NCBI GenBank assembly: GCA_902630915.1
Contig: CACOWD010000007.1
Location: 1 to 32,852, forward strand
Direction of reading: 5' to 3'
From: an uncultured Pelagibacteraceae bacterium
Lineage (GTDB): Bacteria > Pseudomonadota > Alphaproteobacteria > Pelagibacterales > Pelagibacteraceae
DNA length: 32,852 nt
In this document: positions 1 to 8,622 of the stretch, one piece after another
Layout of the letters: each line of letters begins with the position of its first letter
How positions within the stretch are numbered: position 1 is the first letter of the stretch
Notes under the pieces: generated by a model
The model's input: the letters and a program-made list of their open reading frames with translations, nothing else
The model's database searches: none
Told to the model about the DNA's origin: nothing
Program-made: the position numbers and the translations under genes

Positions 1-2
1 TA

Positions 3-353
3 ATTCCATTATCCTCTAAGGGTAGCACGGTAATATTTAAAAATAAGTTTTATGGAAATTCTACAAATTTTACTATAGACGAAAATGAATTGAATATAAA
101 AAAACTAGGTTATGGTCAAAATTTAAGATCTTCTGCGCATCTTAAAATGTACGAAAAAAAACCTTTTAACGTATCTCAATATGAAAAATATCTAAAACAT
201 GAGAATATCGATAACCTTGCTGGCTTAGAAATAGATTTAGTTTATGAGTGGGAAGAAGGATCAATGTTAATATTTGATCGAACAAGACTACATTGTTCTT
301 CCTGTATTATAGATGGGAAAAAAATAGGACTTACCACTTTCACAAAGAAATAA
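3..353 (+). CDS. C-terminal part of a probable 2OG-Fe(II) oxygenase-like protein (5' truncated by window edge)
   Basis: The reading frame is open to the left edge, so only the last 116 codons are present; the TTG at position 90 is probably internal. Near the end the protein has a GSMLIFD segment, then an LHCSS histidine, then a basic residue in GKKIGLTTF. That order resembles the last beta strands of the double-stranded beta-helix in phytanoyl-CoA/2-oxoglutarate Fe(II) dioxygenases, where a distal histidine binds iron and a downstream Arg or Lys binds 2-oxoglutarate. The HxD part of the site would lie outside the window. Ten bases separate it from an FkbM methyltransferase, so it is probably one of a set of glycan or small-molecule modifying genes. 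Substrate unknown; the family call is an inference from a short fragment. Confidence 0.5.
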   Translation: MPLSSKGSTVIFKNKFYGNSTNFTIDENELNIKKLGYGQNLRSSAHLKMYEKKPFNVSQYEKYLKHENIDNLAGLEIDLVYEWEEGSMLIFDRTRLHCSSCIIDGKKIGLTTFTKK

Positions 354-363
354 TTTCTCTTAA

Positions 364-1311
364 ATGTTAAAAAAAAGATTATTAAATATATTAAGAAGTT
401 TAATGAAATTAATTCTTCCTTCAATTTTTAAAATTCTTTTAAAATTAAATCTTAATAGGAGAGTAATAAATTTTCTTGATAATGAGAGTTATTTTAGCAA
501 TAAATCACAAAATTTTTCAAAAATTATTGAGCAATTAATTGGAGAGAAAAAATTAATTGCTTTAGATGTTGGTGCCCAAGGTGGATTTAACTCTGATCAA
601 TTTTTTCCCTCACGGTACAATATTTACTTTGATCAAATTTTGATTGAGCCTTTGAAGACGGGTATGAGTCAAGTTAGTCGAGAAAAATCTTTAATTCAAA
701 AGGCGCTTTGGAGCAGCAAAGAGAAAAAAAAATTATACTTTTTAGGTAATAGACCGGGGAGTTCTTCGATGTTTAAACCAAATATAGAAAAATTTAATTT
801 ACATAATATAAAAATTAAAGATTATGAAAAATTTAATGTTACCAAAACTATTGAAGTAGATTGCGATACACTAAATAATTCTCTAACTAATATTAATGTA
901 AAAAATTTAGATTATTTAAAAATAGACACTCAAGGTGCAGAGCTAGAAATTTTAAAAGGATTAGGAGAATTTCGTCCTTTATTTATTAGAATAGAAGCAC
1001 ATGTTTTTTCTATGTATCATGATGTACCGAGTTGGCATAAATTATTAAATTATTTATACGAATTAAAATATATAACTATAGATTGGAAGGGAATTGGAGG
1101 TCATAGCACTAGAATTCCAGCTGAACTTGACATGATATTTATCCCAAACTTTGAAATCGATGAAGGTATAAATCTAATTATGAAAAATAGAGAAAAATTC
1201 ATGAGTCTGCTATTAATATTTGGACAAATTAATATTTTAAAAATTATTATGAAAAAATTAAATATTACTAATAATGAGATAGATAAATTACAGGATCTAT
1301 ATTTTAACTAA
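364..1311 (+). CDS. FkbM family SAM-dependent methyltransferase
   Basis: This 315-residue protein carries FkbM-family landmarks: the SAM-binding LDVGAQGG at residues 67-74, an acidic IEP motif near 94-96, and the signature DYLKIDTQGAELEILKG at 183-199. FkbM enzymes O-methylate sugars or polyketides, and in marine bacteria they are common in lipopolysaccharide and exopolysaccharide islands. The first 35 residues are basic and hydrophobic and may touch the membrane. The stop codon overlaps the next start by one base (TAATG), so it is probably translationally coupled to the GT17 glycosyltransferase. The family is clear; the acceptor is unknown, with a surface glycan sugar the likeliest guess from context. 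Confidence 0.85.
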   Translation: MLKKRLLNILRSLMKLILPSIFKILLKLNLNRRVINFLDNESYFSNKSQNFSKIIEQLIGEKKLIALDVGAQGGFNSDQFFPSRYNIYFDQILIEPLKTGMSQVSREKSLIQKALWSSKEKKKLYFLGNRPGSSSMFKPNIEKFNLHNIKIKDYEKFNVTKTIEVDCDTLNNSLTNINVKNLDYLKIDTQGAELEILKGLGEFRPLFIRIEAHVFSMYHDVPSWHKLLNYLYELKYITIDWKGIGGHSTRIPAELDMIFIPNFEIDEGINLIMKNREKFMSLLLIFGQINILKIIMKKLNITNNEIDKLQDLYFN

Positions 1312-2111
1312 TGGCCATATACGACTGTTTTCAATACTTTAATGAAGATCATATTGTCGACTTAAGATTAAATATTTTAAATGATTACGTAGACTATTTT
1401 GTAATATCAGAATCTACAAAAACTCACCAAGGTAAAAGTAAAAAAATAAATTTTAATATAGATAACTTTCCTAAATTTAAAAAAAAAATTAAATTTGTCG
1501 TTGCAGATTTTAAAAAAGACATAAACTTCTTAAAACATAAGGGTGGTGAATCACCTATCGAACAACATCAACGTAATGCTTTAATAGATGGAATTAAAGA
1601 GGCATTACCAGATGATCTGATAATTTTATCAGACTCAGATGAAATTCCAGATTTGAATAAATTGAGTGAGATTAGAATTAATAAAAAGTATATAGCCTTT
1701 TCACAGAAAATGTTTATGTATAAATTAAATCTTCAAAATTTAGATGAGAGTAACTGGATTGGGTCTAAAATTACAAAGAAGAAGAATATAACTTCAATGC
1801 AAGACCTCAGAAATTTAAAATTCAAAGATTATCCTTTTTGGAGAATAGATAAAAAACATCTGCAAATAATTAGAGGTGGTTGGCATTTTTCTTTTCTTCA
1901 CACACCAAAACAAATAATAAAAAAAATAAAATCTTTTTCTCACGGTGAATTTGATAGTAACAAATTGAATGAAACTGAAATTCAGGAAAAAATTTTAAAA
2001 AATCAGGATATTTTTAATAGAGGTTTTAAGCTTAAAAAAATTCAATTGGATAAGTCATATCCAGAATTTATTTTAAATAACAAAGAAAAGTTTTCAGAAT
2101 GGATTATTTGA
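1311..2111 (+). CDS. Glycosyltransferase family 17 protein (MGAT3-like)
   Basis: The N-terminus (MAIYDCFQYFNEDHIVDLR) followed by DYFVISES and later IEQHQRNAL is the pattern of GT17, the family of eukaryotic beta-1,4-mannosyl-glycoprotein N-acetylglucosaminyltransferase, which also has many bacterial and viral members. A DSDE motif at residues 108-111 is the likely nucleotide-sugar/metal-binding DxD equivalent. At 266 residues it has the bare catalytic domain without a transmembrane anchor, so it should be cytoplasmic or peripheral. It follows the FkbM gene with a one-base overlap and ends four bases from the 3' end of a convergent tRNA-Arg. A role in building a surface polysaccharide or glycolipid is inferred from neighbours; donor and acceptor cannot be read from the sequence. 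Confidence 0.82.
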   Translation: MAIYDCFQYFNEDHIVDLRLNILNDYVDYFVISESTKTHQGKSKKINFNIDNFPKFKKKIKFVVADFKKDINFLKHKGGESPIEQHQRNALIDGIKEALPDDLIILSDSDEIPDLNKLSEIRINKKYIAFSQKMFMYKLNLQNLDESNWIGSKITKKKNITSMQDLRNLKFKDYPFWRIDKKHLQIIRGGWHFSFLHTPKQIIKKIKSFSHGEFDSNKLNETEIQEKILKNQDIFNRGFKLKKIQLDKSYPEFILNNKEKFSEWII

Positions 2112-2115
2112 TACT

Positions 2116-2193
2116 TGGTGCGCCGGATAGGAGTCGAACCCATAACCTCCGGAGCCGAAATCCGGCGCTCTATCCAGTTGAAGCTACCGGCGC
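2116..2193 (-). tRNA. tRNA-Arg (anticodon UCG), CCA encoded
   Basis: Read on the minus strand it folds as a full cloverleaf: acceptor GCGCCGG with CCGGCGC, anticodon stem CCGGA/TCCGG around loop TTTCGGC (anticodon TCG, purine 37 = G), five-base variable loop, T arm with TTCGACT, discriminator A and an encoded CCA (2116-2118). The anticodon reads CGA and, by wobble, other CGN arginine codons. The A after GG in the D loop is the usual arginine identity position. The D arm is one base longer than usual (GCTTC instead of GCTC), leaving a C where A14 is expected. Only 25 bp separate its 5' end from the divergent rluD-like gene, so its promoter must extend into that coding region. Confidence 0.93.
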
Positions 2194-2218
2194 ATTATTT
2201 ACTAGTTAAAATATATTT

Positions 2219-3199
2219 ATGAATAACACAATAAAATTCTTAGTACCTAAAAATAACAATGGTAACAGATTAGATGTTTATTTATCTAAAGAAATAAAGG
2301 ATTTAACTCGATCTTATATAAAAAAGTTGATTGAAAAAAAACAGATTAAAATAAATAAGATTTTAATTATAACTCCCTCTACTAAAATCAAAACAAATGA
2401 TGTAATTTCAGTCAAAATAATTCGAGTAAATAAAAATCACTTAATTCCAAAAAAAATAATTTTAGATATAATTTATGAAGATAAAGATATCTTAGTTGTA
2501 AATAAACCAAAAGGGATGGTGGTACACCCTGGTGCAGGAAATTTTGAAAATACTTTAGCTAACGCTTTGATTTATAAATATAAAAAAAATTTATCGAATA
2601 TCAATGGAGATTTAAGACCTGGAATTGTTCACAGAATTGATAAAGAAACAAGTGGCCTATTAGTTGTTGCAAAAAATAATCTATCACACTCCAAATTAAG
2701 TAAACAGTTTGGCGAGCATACTATTAGGAGGAAATATCTATGCTTGACATGGGGAGTAGTAAGACCTCTAAAAGGAAGAATAGAAAACTTTATCACGAGA
2801 AGTAAAAAAAACAGGCAATTAATGTGTGTAAGTGAGACAAATGGAAAAAAAGCAATTACAAATTACAATACTTTAAAGATATTTAATATAAAAGATGTTC
2901 CAAAAATAAGTCTATTAGAATGCAAATTAGAAACCGGACGAACACATCAAATAAGAGTACATTTAAATTATAAAGGATCCTCACTTCTAGGAGATCATAA
3001 ATATGGAAAAAAAAATTTAAAATTTAAAAAAGTTAATGTAAAATTTTTTGAAAAATTAAATGATTTAAATGGCCAGGCGTTACATGCTCAAACATTAGAG
3101 TTTTTACATCCAACAAAAAAAAAGTGGGTGAGCTTTAAGGCAGATTTACCTAATGATTTTAAAAAATTGTTAAATTTATTGAATAATCTGAGCAGTTGA
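2219..3199 (+). CDS. rluD: RluA/RluD-family 23S rRNA pseudouridine synthase
   Basis: The 326-residue protein has an N-terminal S4 RNA-binding domain (about residues 15-75) and a RluA-type catalytic domain. The catalytic motif HRIDKETSG lies at 138-146, with D141 as the nucleophilic aspartate. Other family markers are NKPKGMVVHPG at 95-105 and a GRTHQIRVH segment near the C-terminus. RluD isomerises uridines in helix 69 of 23S rRNA (1911, 1915, 1917 in E. coli), aiding large-subunit maturation. Length and S4 domain fit RluD better than RluA; RluC is the main alternative. It diverges from tRNA-Arg over 25 bp and is followed after 30 bp by rpoH. Confidence 0.85.
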   Translation: MNNTIKFLVPKNNNGNRLDVYLSKEIKDLTRSYIKKLIEKKQIKINKILIITPSTKIKTNDVISVKIIRVNKNHLIPKKIILDIIYEDKDILVVNKPKGMVVHPGAGNFENTLANALIYKYKKNLSNINGDLRPGIVHRIDKETSGLLVVAKNNLSHSKLSKQFGEHTIRRKYLCLTWGVVRPLKGRIENFITRSKKNRQLMCVSETNGKKAITNYNTLKIFNIKDVPKISLLECKLETGRTHQIRVHLNYKGSSLLGDHKYGKKNLKFKKVNVKFFEKLNDLNGQALHAQTLEFLHPTKKKWVSFKADLPNDFKKLLNLLNNLSS

Positions 3200-3229
3200 A
3201 AAATGAAAATTAATATATAAGTTTTTAAT

Positions 3230-4126
3230 ATGAATAAAAATAAACAAATTAATAATTTGCCTACTCCCTCAGTTGGAGGGCTTTCTGTCTATTTGGCCCA
3301 AATTAAAAAATTTCCTATGCTAGATGCAGAGGAAGAATACATGCTTGCAAAAAACTGGAGAGAGAATGGGAATCTCCAGTCTGCTCATAAACTAGTAACT
3401 AGTCATTTGAGGTTAGTAGCTAAAATAGCTATGGGCTATAGAGGATATGGTTTGCCAGTAAATGAATTAATCTCTGAGGGAAATTTGGGATTAATGCAAG
3501 CTGTTAAAAAATTTGATCCAGACAAAGGTTTTAGACTTGCAACTTACGCTATGTGGTGGATTAAAGCTGCTATACAAGAATATGTTTTAAGATCTTGGAG
3601 TTTAGTAAAAATGGGAACAACAACTGCACAAAAAAAACTTTTTTTTAATTTGAAAAAACTTAAAAATCAAATTGCTCCTGGTCAAGATGGTGATTTGAAA
3701 AAAGAACAAGTAACTGAAATTTCAAAAAGATTAGATGTGGATTCAAAAGAAGTAATAAATATGAATAGACGATTGATGGGTCAAGAAAAATCATTAAATG
3801 ATCCTATCAAAGCTGGGGAGACAGACGAGTGGCAAGACTGGCTAGTTGACGAAAGTCTTGATCAAGAGCTGATTATTTCGCAGCAACAAGAGTATAATGA
3901 CAAAAAAGATTTGCTAAATAATGCTATGAAAATGTTAAATGACCGAGAAAAAGAGATAATTGTTGCAAGAAGATTGTCAGAAAATCCTTCTACCTTGGAA
4001 GATTTAAGTAAAAAATATAAAATTAGCAGAGAAAGAATTAGACAGATTGAAACTAAAGCTTTCGAAAAATTACAAAAATTTATGATTAACGCTAGTAAAA
4101 CTAAAAATTTACTTCCAGCAAACTAA
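3230..4126 (+). CDS. rpoH: RNA polymerase sigma-32 factor (heat shock)
   Basis: A 298-residue group 3 sigma factor. Regions 2.1-2.4 run from about residue 55 to 125 ([20 protein letters not shown], then [14 protein letters not shown]). The RpoH box QKKLFFNL at 135-142 separates it from the housekeeping sigma. A region 4 helix-turn-helix lies near 256-282 ([16 protein letters not shown]). It directs polymerase to chaperone and protease genes. In other proteobacteria FtsH degrades it; ftsH is also in this window, at 8623-10518. The 30 bp behind rluD could hold only a minimal promoter, so co-transcription is likely. Its last four bases overlap the convergent purA, with no terminator between. Confidence 0.96.
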   Translation: MNKNKQINNLPTPSVGGLSVYLAQIKKFPMLDAEEEYMLAKNWRENGNLQSAHKLVTSHLRLVAKIAMGYRGYGLPVNELISEGNLGLMQAVKKFDPDKGFRLATYAMWWIKAAIQEYVLRSWSLVKMGTTTAQKKLFFNLKKLKNQIAPGQDGDLKKEQVTEISKRLDVDSKEVINMNRRLMGQEKSLNDPIKAGETDEWQDWLVDESLDQELIISQQQEYNDKKDLLNNAMKMLNDREKEIIVARRLSENPSTLEDLSKKYKISRERIRQIETKAFEKLQKFMINASKTKNLLPAN

Positions 4127-5415
4127 ATTTTAAAAGGATCTTCTATTAATATTGTGTCGTCTCTTTCCGGACTAGTAGATATACTCGAAATTTTTGCACC
4201 AATAAAATCTTCTAATGCATAAATATATTTTTTTGCATTTTCAGGTAGGTCTTTGATGTTTCTTATGCCCTCTGTTTTAGTTTTCCATCCTGGAAAAGTT
4301 TTATAAATTGGTTTTACCTTAAATTGGTCTTTAGAAGTTGATGGCAAATAATCTATTTTTTTTCCATTTAGCTCGTATTTAATACACATTTTAATTTCTT
4401 CTAACTCATCAAGTACGTCTAGTTTTGTAAGTGCTATCCCGTTAATTCCTGAAATTTTTATAGTTTGCCTTACTAAAACACCATCGAACCAACCACACCT
4501 CCTTTTTCTAGCTGTAACAGTACCAAACTCTTTTCCTCTTTTTCCCAAACTTTCACCGATTTTATTTTTTAATTCTGTTGGAAAAGGTCCACTTCCTACT
4601 CTTGTTGTATATGCCTTTGTAATTCCTAGAATATAACCTATTTCATTCGGTCCTGTGCCTGAGCCTATGGATGCAGTAGAAGGAACAGTATTCGAAGAGG
4701 TAACATAAGGGTACGTTCCATGATCAACATCTAAAAGTATACCCTGCGCCCCCTCAAACAAAATTTTTTTTCTATCTTTCTTAAACTCATCTAATTTTAA
4801 CCAAACCGGCTGAGTAAATTTTAAAATTTTCGGTGCAATCTTCAACAATTTTTTTTTTAGATCTGATTTTTTAAAGATTTTTTTTTTAAGTCCTTTTCTT
4901 ATAGCATTGTGATGTAAAAGAACATTTTCTAATCTACTATCAAGATTACTTGCTGACCTCAAATCCATGACTCTTATTGACCTTCTCCCGACTTTATCCT
5001 CATAACAGGGGCCTATACCCCTTCTAGTAGTTCCAATTTTCTCCTTACCAGCTGCGTCTTCTCTTATCTCATCCATCTCTTTGTGATAAGGAAGAATTAG
5101 GGATGCAGACTCTGAAATCATAAAATTATCAGGAGAAACGTTTATTCCTTTTTTTCCTATCTCTTCAATCTCACTCAAAAGGGCCCAAGGATCAATTACA
5201 ACTCCATTACCTAAAATAGAAATTTTTCCGTCTCTAACAATTCCAGATGGCAGCAGCCTAAGTTTAAAAACTTTTTTATCTATAACTAATGTGTGTCCGG
5301 CATTGTGGCCCCCCTGAAACCTAACTACAACATCTGCCACACTCGATAGCCAGTCAACGATTTTTCCTTTTCCCTCGTCTCCCCATTGAGAGCCAACTAC
5401 AACAACATTTCTCAT
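4123..5415 (-). CDS. purA: Adenylosuccinate synthetase
   Basis: A full-length (430 aa) PurA. The N-terminal [11 protein letters not shown] carries catalytic D13, and GGHNAGHT carries catalytic H41, the same numbering as the E. coli enzyme. Internal markers [30 protein letters not shown] and a late [12 protein letters not shown] are all present. It couples GTP hydrolysis to formation of adenylosuccinate from IMP and aspartate, the first committed step to AMP. It follows thiD with a one-base overlap (TAATG), is the last gene of the long minus-strand run, and overlaps the 3' end of rpoH by four bases. Confidence 0.97.
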   Translation of the reverse strand: MRNVVVVGSQWGDEGKGKIVDWLSSVADVVVRFQGGHNAGHTLVIDKKVFKLRLLPSGIVRDGKISILGNGVVIDPWALLSEIEEIGKKGINVSPDNFMISESASLILPYHKEMDEIREDAAGKEKIGTTRRGIGPCYEDKVGRRSIRVMDLRSASNLDSRLENVLLHHNAIRKGLKKKIFKKSDLKKKLLKIAPKILKFTQPVWLKLDEFKKDRKKILFEGAQGILLDVDHGTYPYVTSSNTVPSTASIGSGTGPNEIGYILGITKAYTTRVGSGPFPTELKNKIGESLGKRGKEFGTVTARKRRCGWFDGVLVRQTIKISGINGIALTKLDVLDELEEIKMCIKYELNGKKIDYLPSTSKDQFKVKPIYKTFPGWKTKTEGIRNIKDLPENAKKYIYALEDFIGAKISSISTSPERDDTILIEDPFKI

Positions 5416-6227
5416 TATTTAAAATTCTTTTCTAATATAATCGAATTTAAATGATTTATAGGACCATTGCCTTTTCCAAAATTTAAATTAGACTTTATGG
5501 CTTCATTAACATATTTAATTCCTAGCTCACAGGAATTAATAAGGCTTTTTCCACATGAAAGATTGGTTGCAATTGCTGAGGATAAAGTGCATCCGGTGCC
5601 GTGAGTATTATTCGTGATATATTTTTTATTTTTAAATATTCTAATTTGCCTTTTATTTATCAATATATCAAATAAATTTTTAGACTTTAAATGACCACCT
5701 TTAATCAAGATATTTTTTGCTCCAATATTTACTAGGTCTTTACCGGCTCTAATCATGTCATTAATTGTATTTATCTTAGAGTTAGTTAACAATTCAGCTT
5801 CTGGAATGTTAGGAGTAAGCAAAAAAACTTTTTTTAAAAGTTTATTTTTAATACTCTTAATCGCTGAATTATTAATCAATCTTGTACCACCTTTTGCAAC
5901 CATGACTGGATCTAGAACTATTATTTTGGTTTTAATTTTCTTTATTGCTTTGAACACCGCATCTATAACTTTTTGGGAATGGAGCATTCCAATTTTTATT
6001 GCATCAGGTTTGATATCCTTAGATGTAAAATTAATTTGGTTGTATACCTCAATAGGACTTATTGGAACTATTGATTTTACACCTAAAGTATTTTGTGATG
6101 TCACTGCAGTTATCGCGCTCATGGCATAAGAACCGAGAGATGTAACAGTTTTTATATCAGCTTGAATACCTGCTCCACCAGAAGAATCTGATCCAGCAAT
6201 AATTAGAACCTTTGATTTAGGAAACAT
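5415..6227 (-). CDS. thiD: Hydroxymethylpyrimidine/phosphomethylpyrimidine kinase
   Basis: A ribokinase-fold kinase of 270 residues. [17 protein letters not shown] (11-27) is the HMP-binding N-terminus, DPVMVAKGG lies at 106-114, and HGTGC at 209-213 contains the anion hole and catalytic cysteine found in ThiD. It phosphorylates HMP and then HMP-phosphate, giving the pyrimidine half of thiamine. It sits three bases after glmM and overlaps purA by one base. Its partner thiE lies elsewhere in the window, at 24113-24715. No thiC is visible here, and known SAR11 strains lack thiC and rely on external HMP. Whether that holds for this genome cannot be seen. Confidence 0.95.
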   Translation of the reverse strand: MFPKSKVLIIAGSDSSGGAGIQADIKTVTSLGSYAMSAITAVTSQNTLGVKSIVPISPIEVYNQINFTSKDIKPDAIKIGMLHSQKVIDAVFKAIKKIKTKIIVLDPVMVAKGGTRLINNSAIKSIKNKLLKKVFLLTPNIPEAELLTNSKINTINDMIRAGKDLVNIGAKNILIKGGHLKSKNLFDILINKRQIRIFKNKKYITNNTHGTGCTLSSAIATNLSCGKSLINSCELGIKYVNEAIKSNLNFGKGNGPINHLNSIILEKNFK

Positions 6228-6230
6228 AAT

Positions 6231-7562
6231 TTAGCGTATTGATTTCTTAACAATATTTAAACATTTATCTATTAAGGTAGAATTTAAAGACTCACACATA
6301 ATTCTAATTTTTGGTTCTGTGCCTGAGGCTCTAACTAAAAGTCTACCCTTATCTTTAATTAAATCAGCTGCTTTTTTAATTGCTTTTTTGCATTTAAATG
6401 AATTAATAATTTTTTTGTTTTTCACCTTAATATTAATTAGTTTTTGAGGAACGGATTTATAAACATTAAAAGTTGAACTAGCTTTTAATCCTTTTCTTAA
6501 AGAAAATAAACTTTCTAAAGCAACTAACAAGCCATCCCCAGTAGTGGCGAAATTTCCTAATATAATATGACCTGATTGTTCTCCACCTAAATTGAAATTT
6601 TTCTGTTTCATTTTTTCTTTTACGTATCTATCCCCTACTTTTGATCTAAAAAATTTTATTTTTTCATTATCAAAAAATTTTTCAAGCCCGTAATTAGACA
6701 TTAACGTACCTACAACTCCTCCAACTAAAATTTTTTTCTTCTTCCATCTTTTCGCTATCATGGCTATAATTTGGTCACCGTCAATAATTTGAGAATGTTC
6801 GTCACACATAATAACTCTATCAGCATCACCATCAAGAGCAATGCCAATATTAGCTTTATATTTTTTAACAAACTTCTTTATTACTTCTGGATGAGTTGAA
6901 CCACATTTATAATTTATATTTAAACCATTAGGATTAATCCCAATAGGGAATACTTTTGCACCTAAATCATTTAAAATTTTTGGTGCAGATTTATAACCAG
7001 CACCATTCGCACAATCTATAACAATTTTCATACCTTTAAGATTAAAATCTTTAGGAAAATTTTTTTTAATTATATTTAGATATCTCTCATTTCCGTCTTC
7101 TAATCTTTTTACTCTTCCGAGTTGCTTGGGAGATGAAAGATGCTCAAAAATTTTAGAGTCAATTAAATTTTCAATTTTTTTCTCAATTTTATCAGATAAC
7201 TTTAAACCATCCGGTCCAAATAATTTTAGGCCATTATCATAAAACGGATTATGTGAAGCTGTAATCATAATACCTAAGTTAGCTCTCATTTTTTTTGTCA
7301 ACATAGCTAAGCCGTTAGTGGGTAAGGGCCCAAGGGTAAAAACATGCATCCCGGCAGATGCGAGACCAGAAACTAAAGCTGGTTCAAGTGTGTATCCAGA
7401 CAACCTAGTATCTTTTGCAATTATAGCAATTTGTTTTCTTTTTTTTTGGTTTTTAAAATAAGTGCCAGCAGAAAGACCAAACTTAAAAAACTTTTCACCA
7501 TTTATATTTCCAAAATTAACAGTGCCTCTTATTCCATCTGTACCAAAATATTTTTTTTTCAT
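6231..7562 (-). CDS. glmM: Phosphoglucosamine mutase
   Basis: A 443-residue alpha-D-phosphohexomutase with all four active-site loops. The phosphoserine loop TASHNP has the catalytic serine at about residue 103. The metal loop DGDADR is at 244-249, the sugar-binding loop GGEQSGH at 326-332, and the phosphate-binding RASGTEPKIR at 411-420. It converts glucosamine-6-phosphate to glucosamine-1-phosphate for UDP-GlcNAc, feeding peptidoglycan and lipid A. Its start overlaps the folP stop by four bases (ATGA), and the ftsH-folP-glmM order is widely conserved in proteobacteria, which confirms GlmM over other hexomutases. Confidence 0.96.
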   Translation of the reverse strand: MKKKYFGTDGIRGTVNFGNINGEKFFKFGLSAGTYFKNQKKRKQIAIIAKDTRLSGYTLEPALVSGLASAGMHVFTLGPLPTNGLAMLTKKMRANLGIMITASHNPFYDNGLKLFGPDGLKLSDKIEKKIENLIDSKIFEHLSSPKQLGRVKRLEDGNERYLNIIKKNFPKDFNLKGMKIVIDCANGAGYKSAPKILNDLGAKVFPIGINPNGLNINYKCGSTHPEVIKKFVKKYKANIGIALDGDADRVIMCDEHSQIIDGDQIIAMIAKRWKKKKILVGGVVGTLMSNYGLEKFFDNEKIKFFRSKVGDRYVKEKMKQKNFNLGGEQSGHIILGNFATTGDGLLVALESLFSLRKGLKASSTFNVYKSVPQKLINIKVKNKKIINSFKCKKAIKKAADLIKDKGRLLVRASGTEPKIRIMCESLNSTLIDKCLNIVKKSIR

Positions 7563-8617
7563 TTTTTAAGTAGTGTTTCGAATACTAACAACCCTTGCTT
7601 TATCTCTTTTACATTATGAACTCGAAATAATTTAATTCCTTGTAAAAAAAGAAATAAAACCGATGATAGTGTGCCTCCAATTCTTTCAATTGTATCAAAT
7701 TTTTTTGATATGTGATTAATAAATCTTTTTCTTGATACTCCTATTAATATAGGAAATCCTAAAGAATGAAATATAGAAATTTTATTTAAAAGAATCAAAT
7801 TATGTTTCAAATTTTTTCCAAATCCTATTCCTGGGTCTAAAATAATTTTATTTTTATATTTATAATTTCTAAAATTTGAAATTTCTCTCTCAAAAAAATC
7901 ATAAATATCCAATAAAACATTTTTATAATTAGGTTTTTTTTGCATCGTTTGAGGTGTTCCTTGCATGTGGTGAATAATTTTCCAAATATTTTTATTTTTA
8001 ACAACTTTAAAAGAGTTTTTATCAAATTTAAAACACGAAACATCGTTTATTATATCAGCGCCATATTTAATAGATTTACTCATAATGTGAGATTTTCTTG
8101 TATCAATAGATAACGAAGTTTTAGGAAATTTTTTTTTGAATTTTTGAATTACTTTTTTAATTCTTGCTAATTCTTTATCAGTAGGTATAGTTTTTGAATT
8201 TGGCCTGGTAGACTCTCCGCCGACATCTATTATTTCCGCTCCAGATTTGATCATTTCAATTATTCTTTTTTCAGCTTTTTTTTTAGTATTAAATTGACCA
8301 CCATCTGAAAAACTATCGGGTGTTAAATTTAGAATGCCCATTATTACGTGTGATTTTGAAGGTGAAAAATTTTTTTTTGAAGTTATTTTTTTTAAATCTA
8401 TTTTAATTTTATTTTTCAATTTATTTTTGAGAAATTTAATATTTTGAATATCAATAATTTTTGATGTAACTTTTTTATTATCCCTAGTAAAAATTTCAAC
8501 TTTATCAAACGAAATATTTTTATTACCATTTAAAGGTAATGTTTTTCTGAGATTCAATAATTTTTCTGAATATTTGCCATAATAAAAATTACACGCTCTT
8601 GTGTAATATTTAATCAT
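7559..8617 (-). CDS. folP: Dihydropteroate synthase with N-terminal extension
   Basis: The catalytic TIM barrel starts near residue 92: MGILNLTPDSFSDGG (93-107), GGESTRP (133-139), SIDTRKS, a LDPGIGFGKN segment and a C-terminal GVSRKRF. These are the pterin, pABA and phosphate sites of DHPS, which joins pABA to hydroxymethyl-dihydropterin pyrophosphate. The protein is 352 residues, against roughly 270-285 for most FolP. The extra 90 N-terminal residues are basic and asparagine-rich and have no motif I recognise; N-terminal extensions of DHPS are known in alphaproteobacteria. It lies five bases after ftsH and overlaps glmM by four. Another folate gene, 5-FCL, is at 18531-19082. Confidence 0.93.
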   Translation of the reverse strand: MIKYYTRACNFYYGKYSEKLLNLRKTLPLNGNKNISFDKVEIFTRDNKKVTSKIIDIQNIKFLKNKLKNKIKIDLKKITSKKNFSPSKSHVIMGILNLTPDSFSDGGQFNTKKKAEKRIIEMIKSGAEIIDVGGESTRPNSKTIPTDKELARIKKVIQKFKKKFPKTSLSIDTRKSHIMSKSIKYGADIINDVSCFKFDKNSFKVVKNKNIWKIIHHMQGTPQTMQKKPNYKNVLLDIYDFFEREISNFRNYKYKNKIILDPGIGFGKNLKHNLILLNKISIFHSLGFPILIGVSRKRFINHISKKFDTIERIGGTLSSVLFLFLQGIKLFRVHNVKEIKQGLLVFETLLKK

Positions 8618-8622
8618 GAATT

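Noticed and set aside
90..353. Complete 87-residue gene starting at TTG 90
   Set aside because: The same frame is open to the window edge with plausible protein sequence upstream, so this is the end of a longer gene.
5755..6129. 124-codon plus-strand frame opposite thiD
   Set aside because: It lies wholly antisense to a motif-complete thiD and its hydrophobic translation is typical of reverse-strand frames in AT-rich genes.
6228..6230. TPP riboswitch upstream of thiD
   Set aside because: Only three bases separate glmM and thiD, so there is no room for one.
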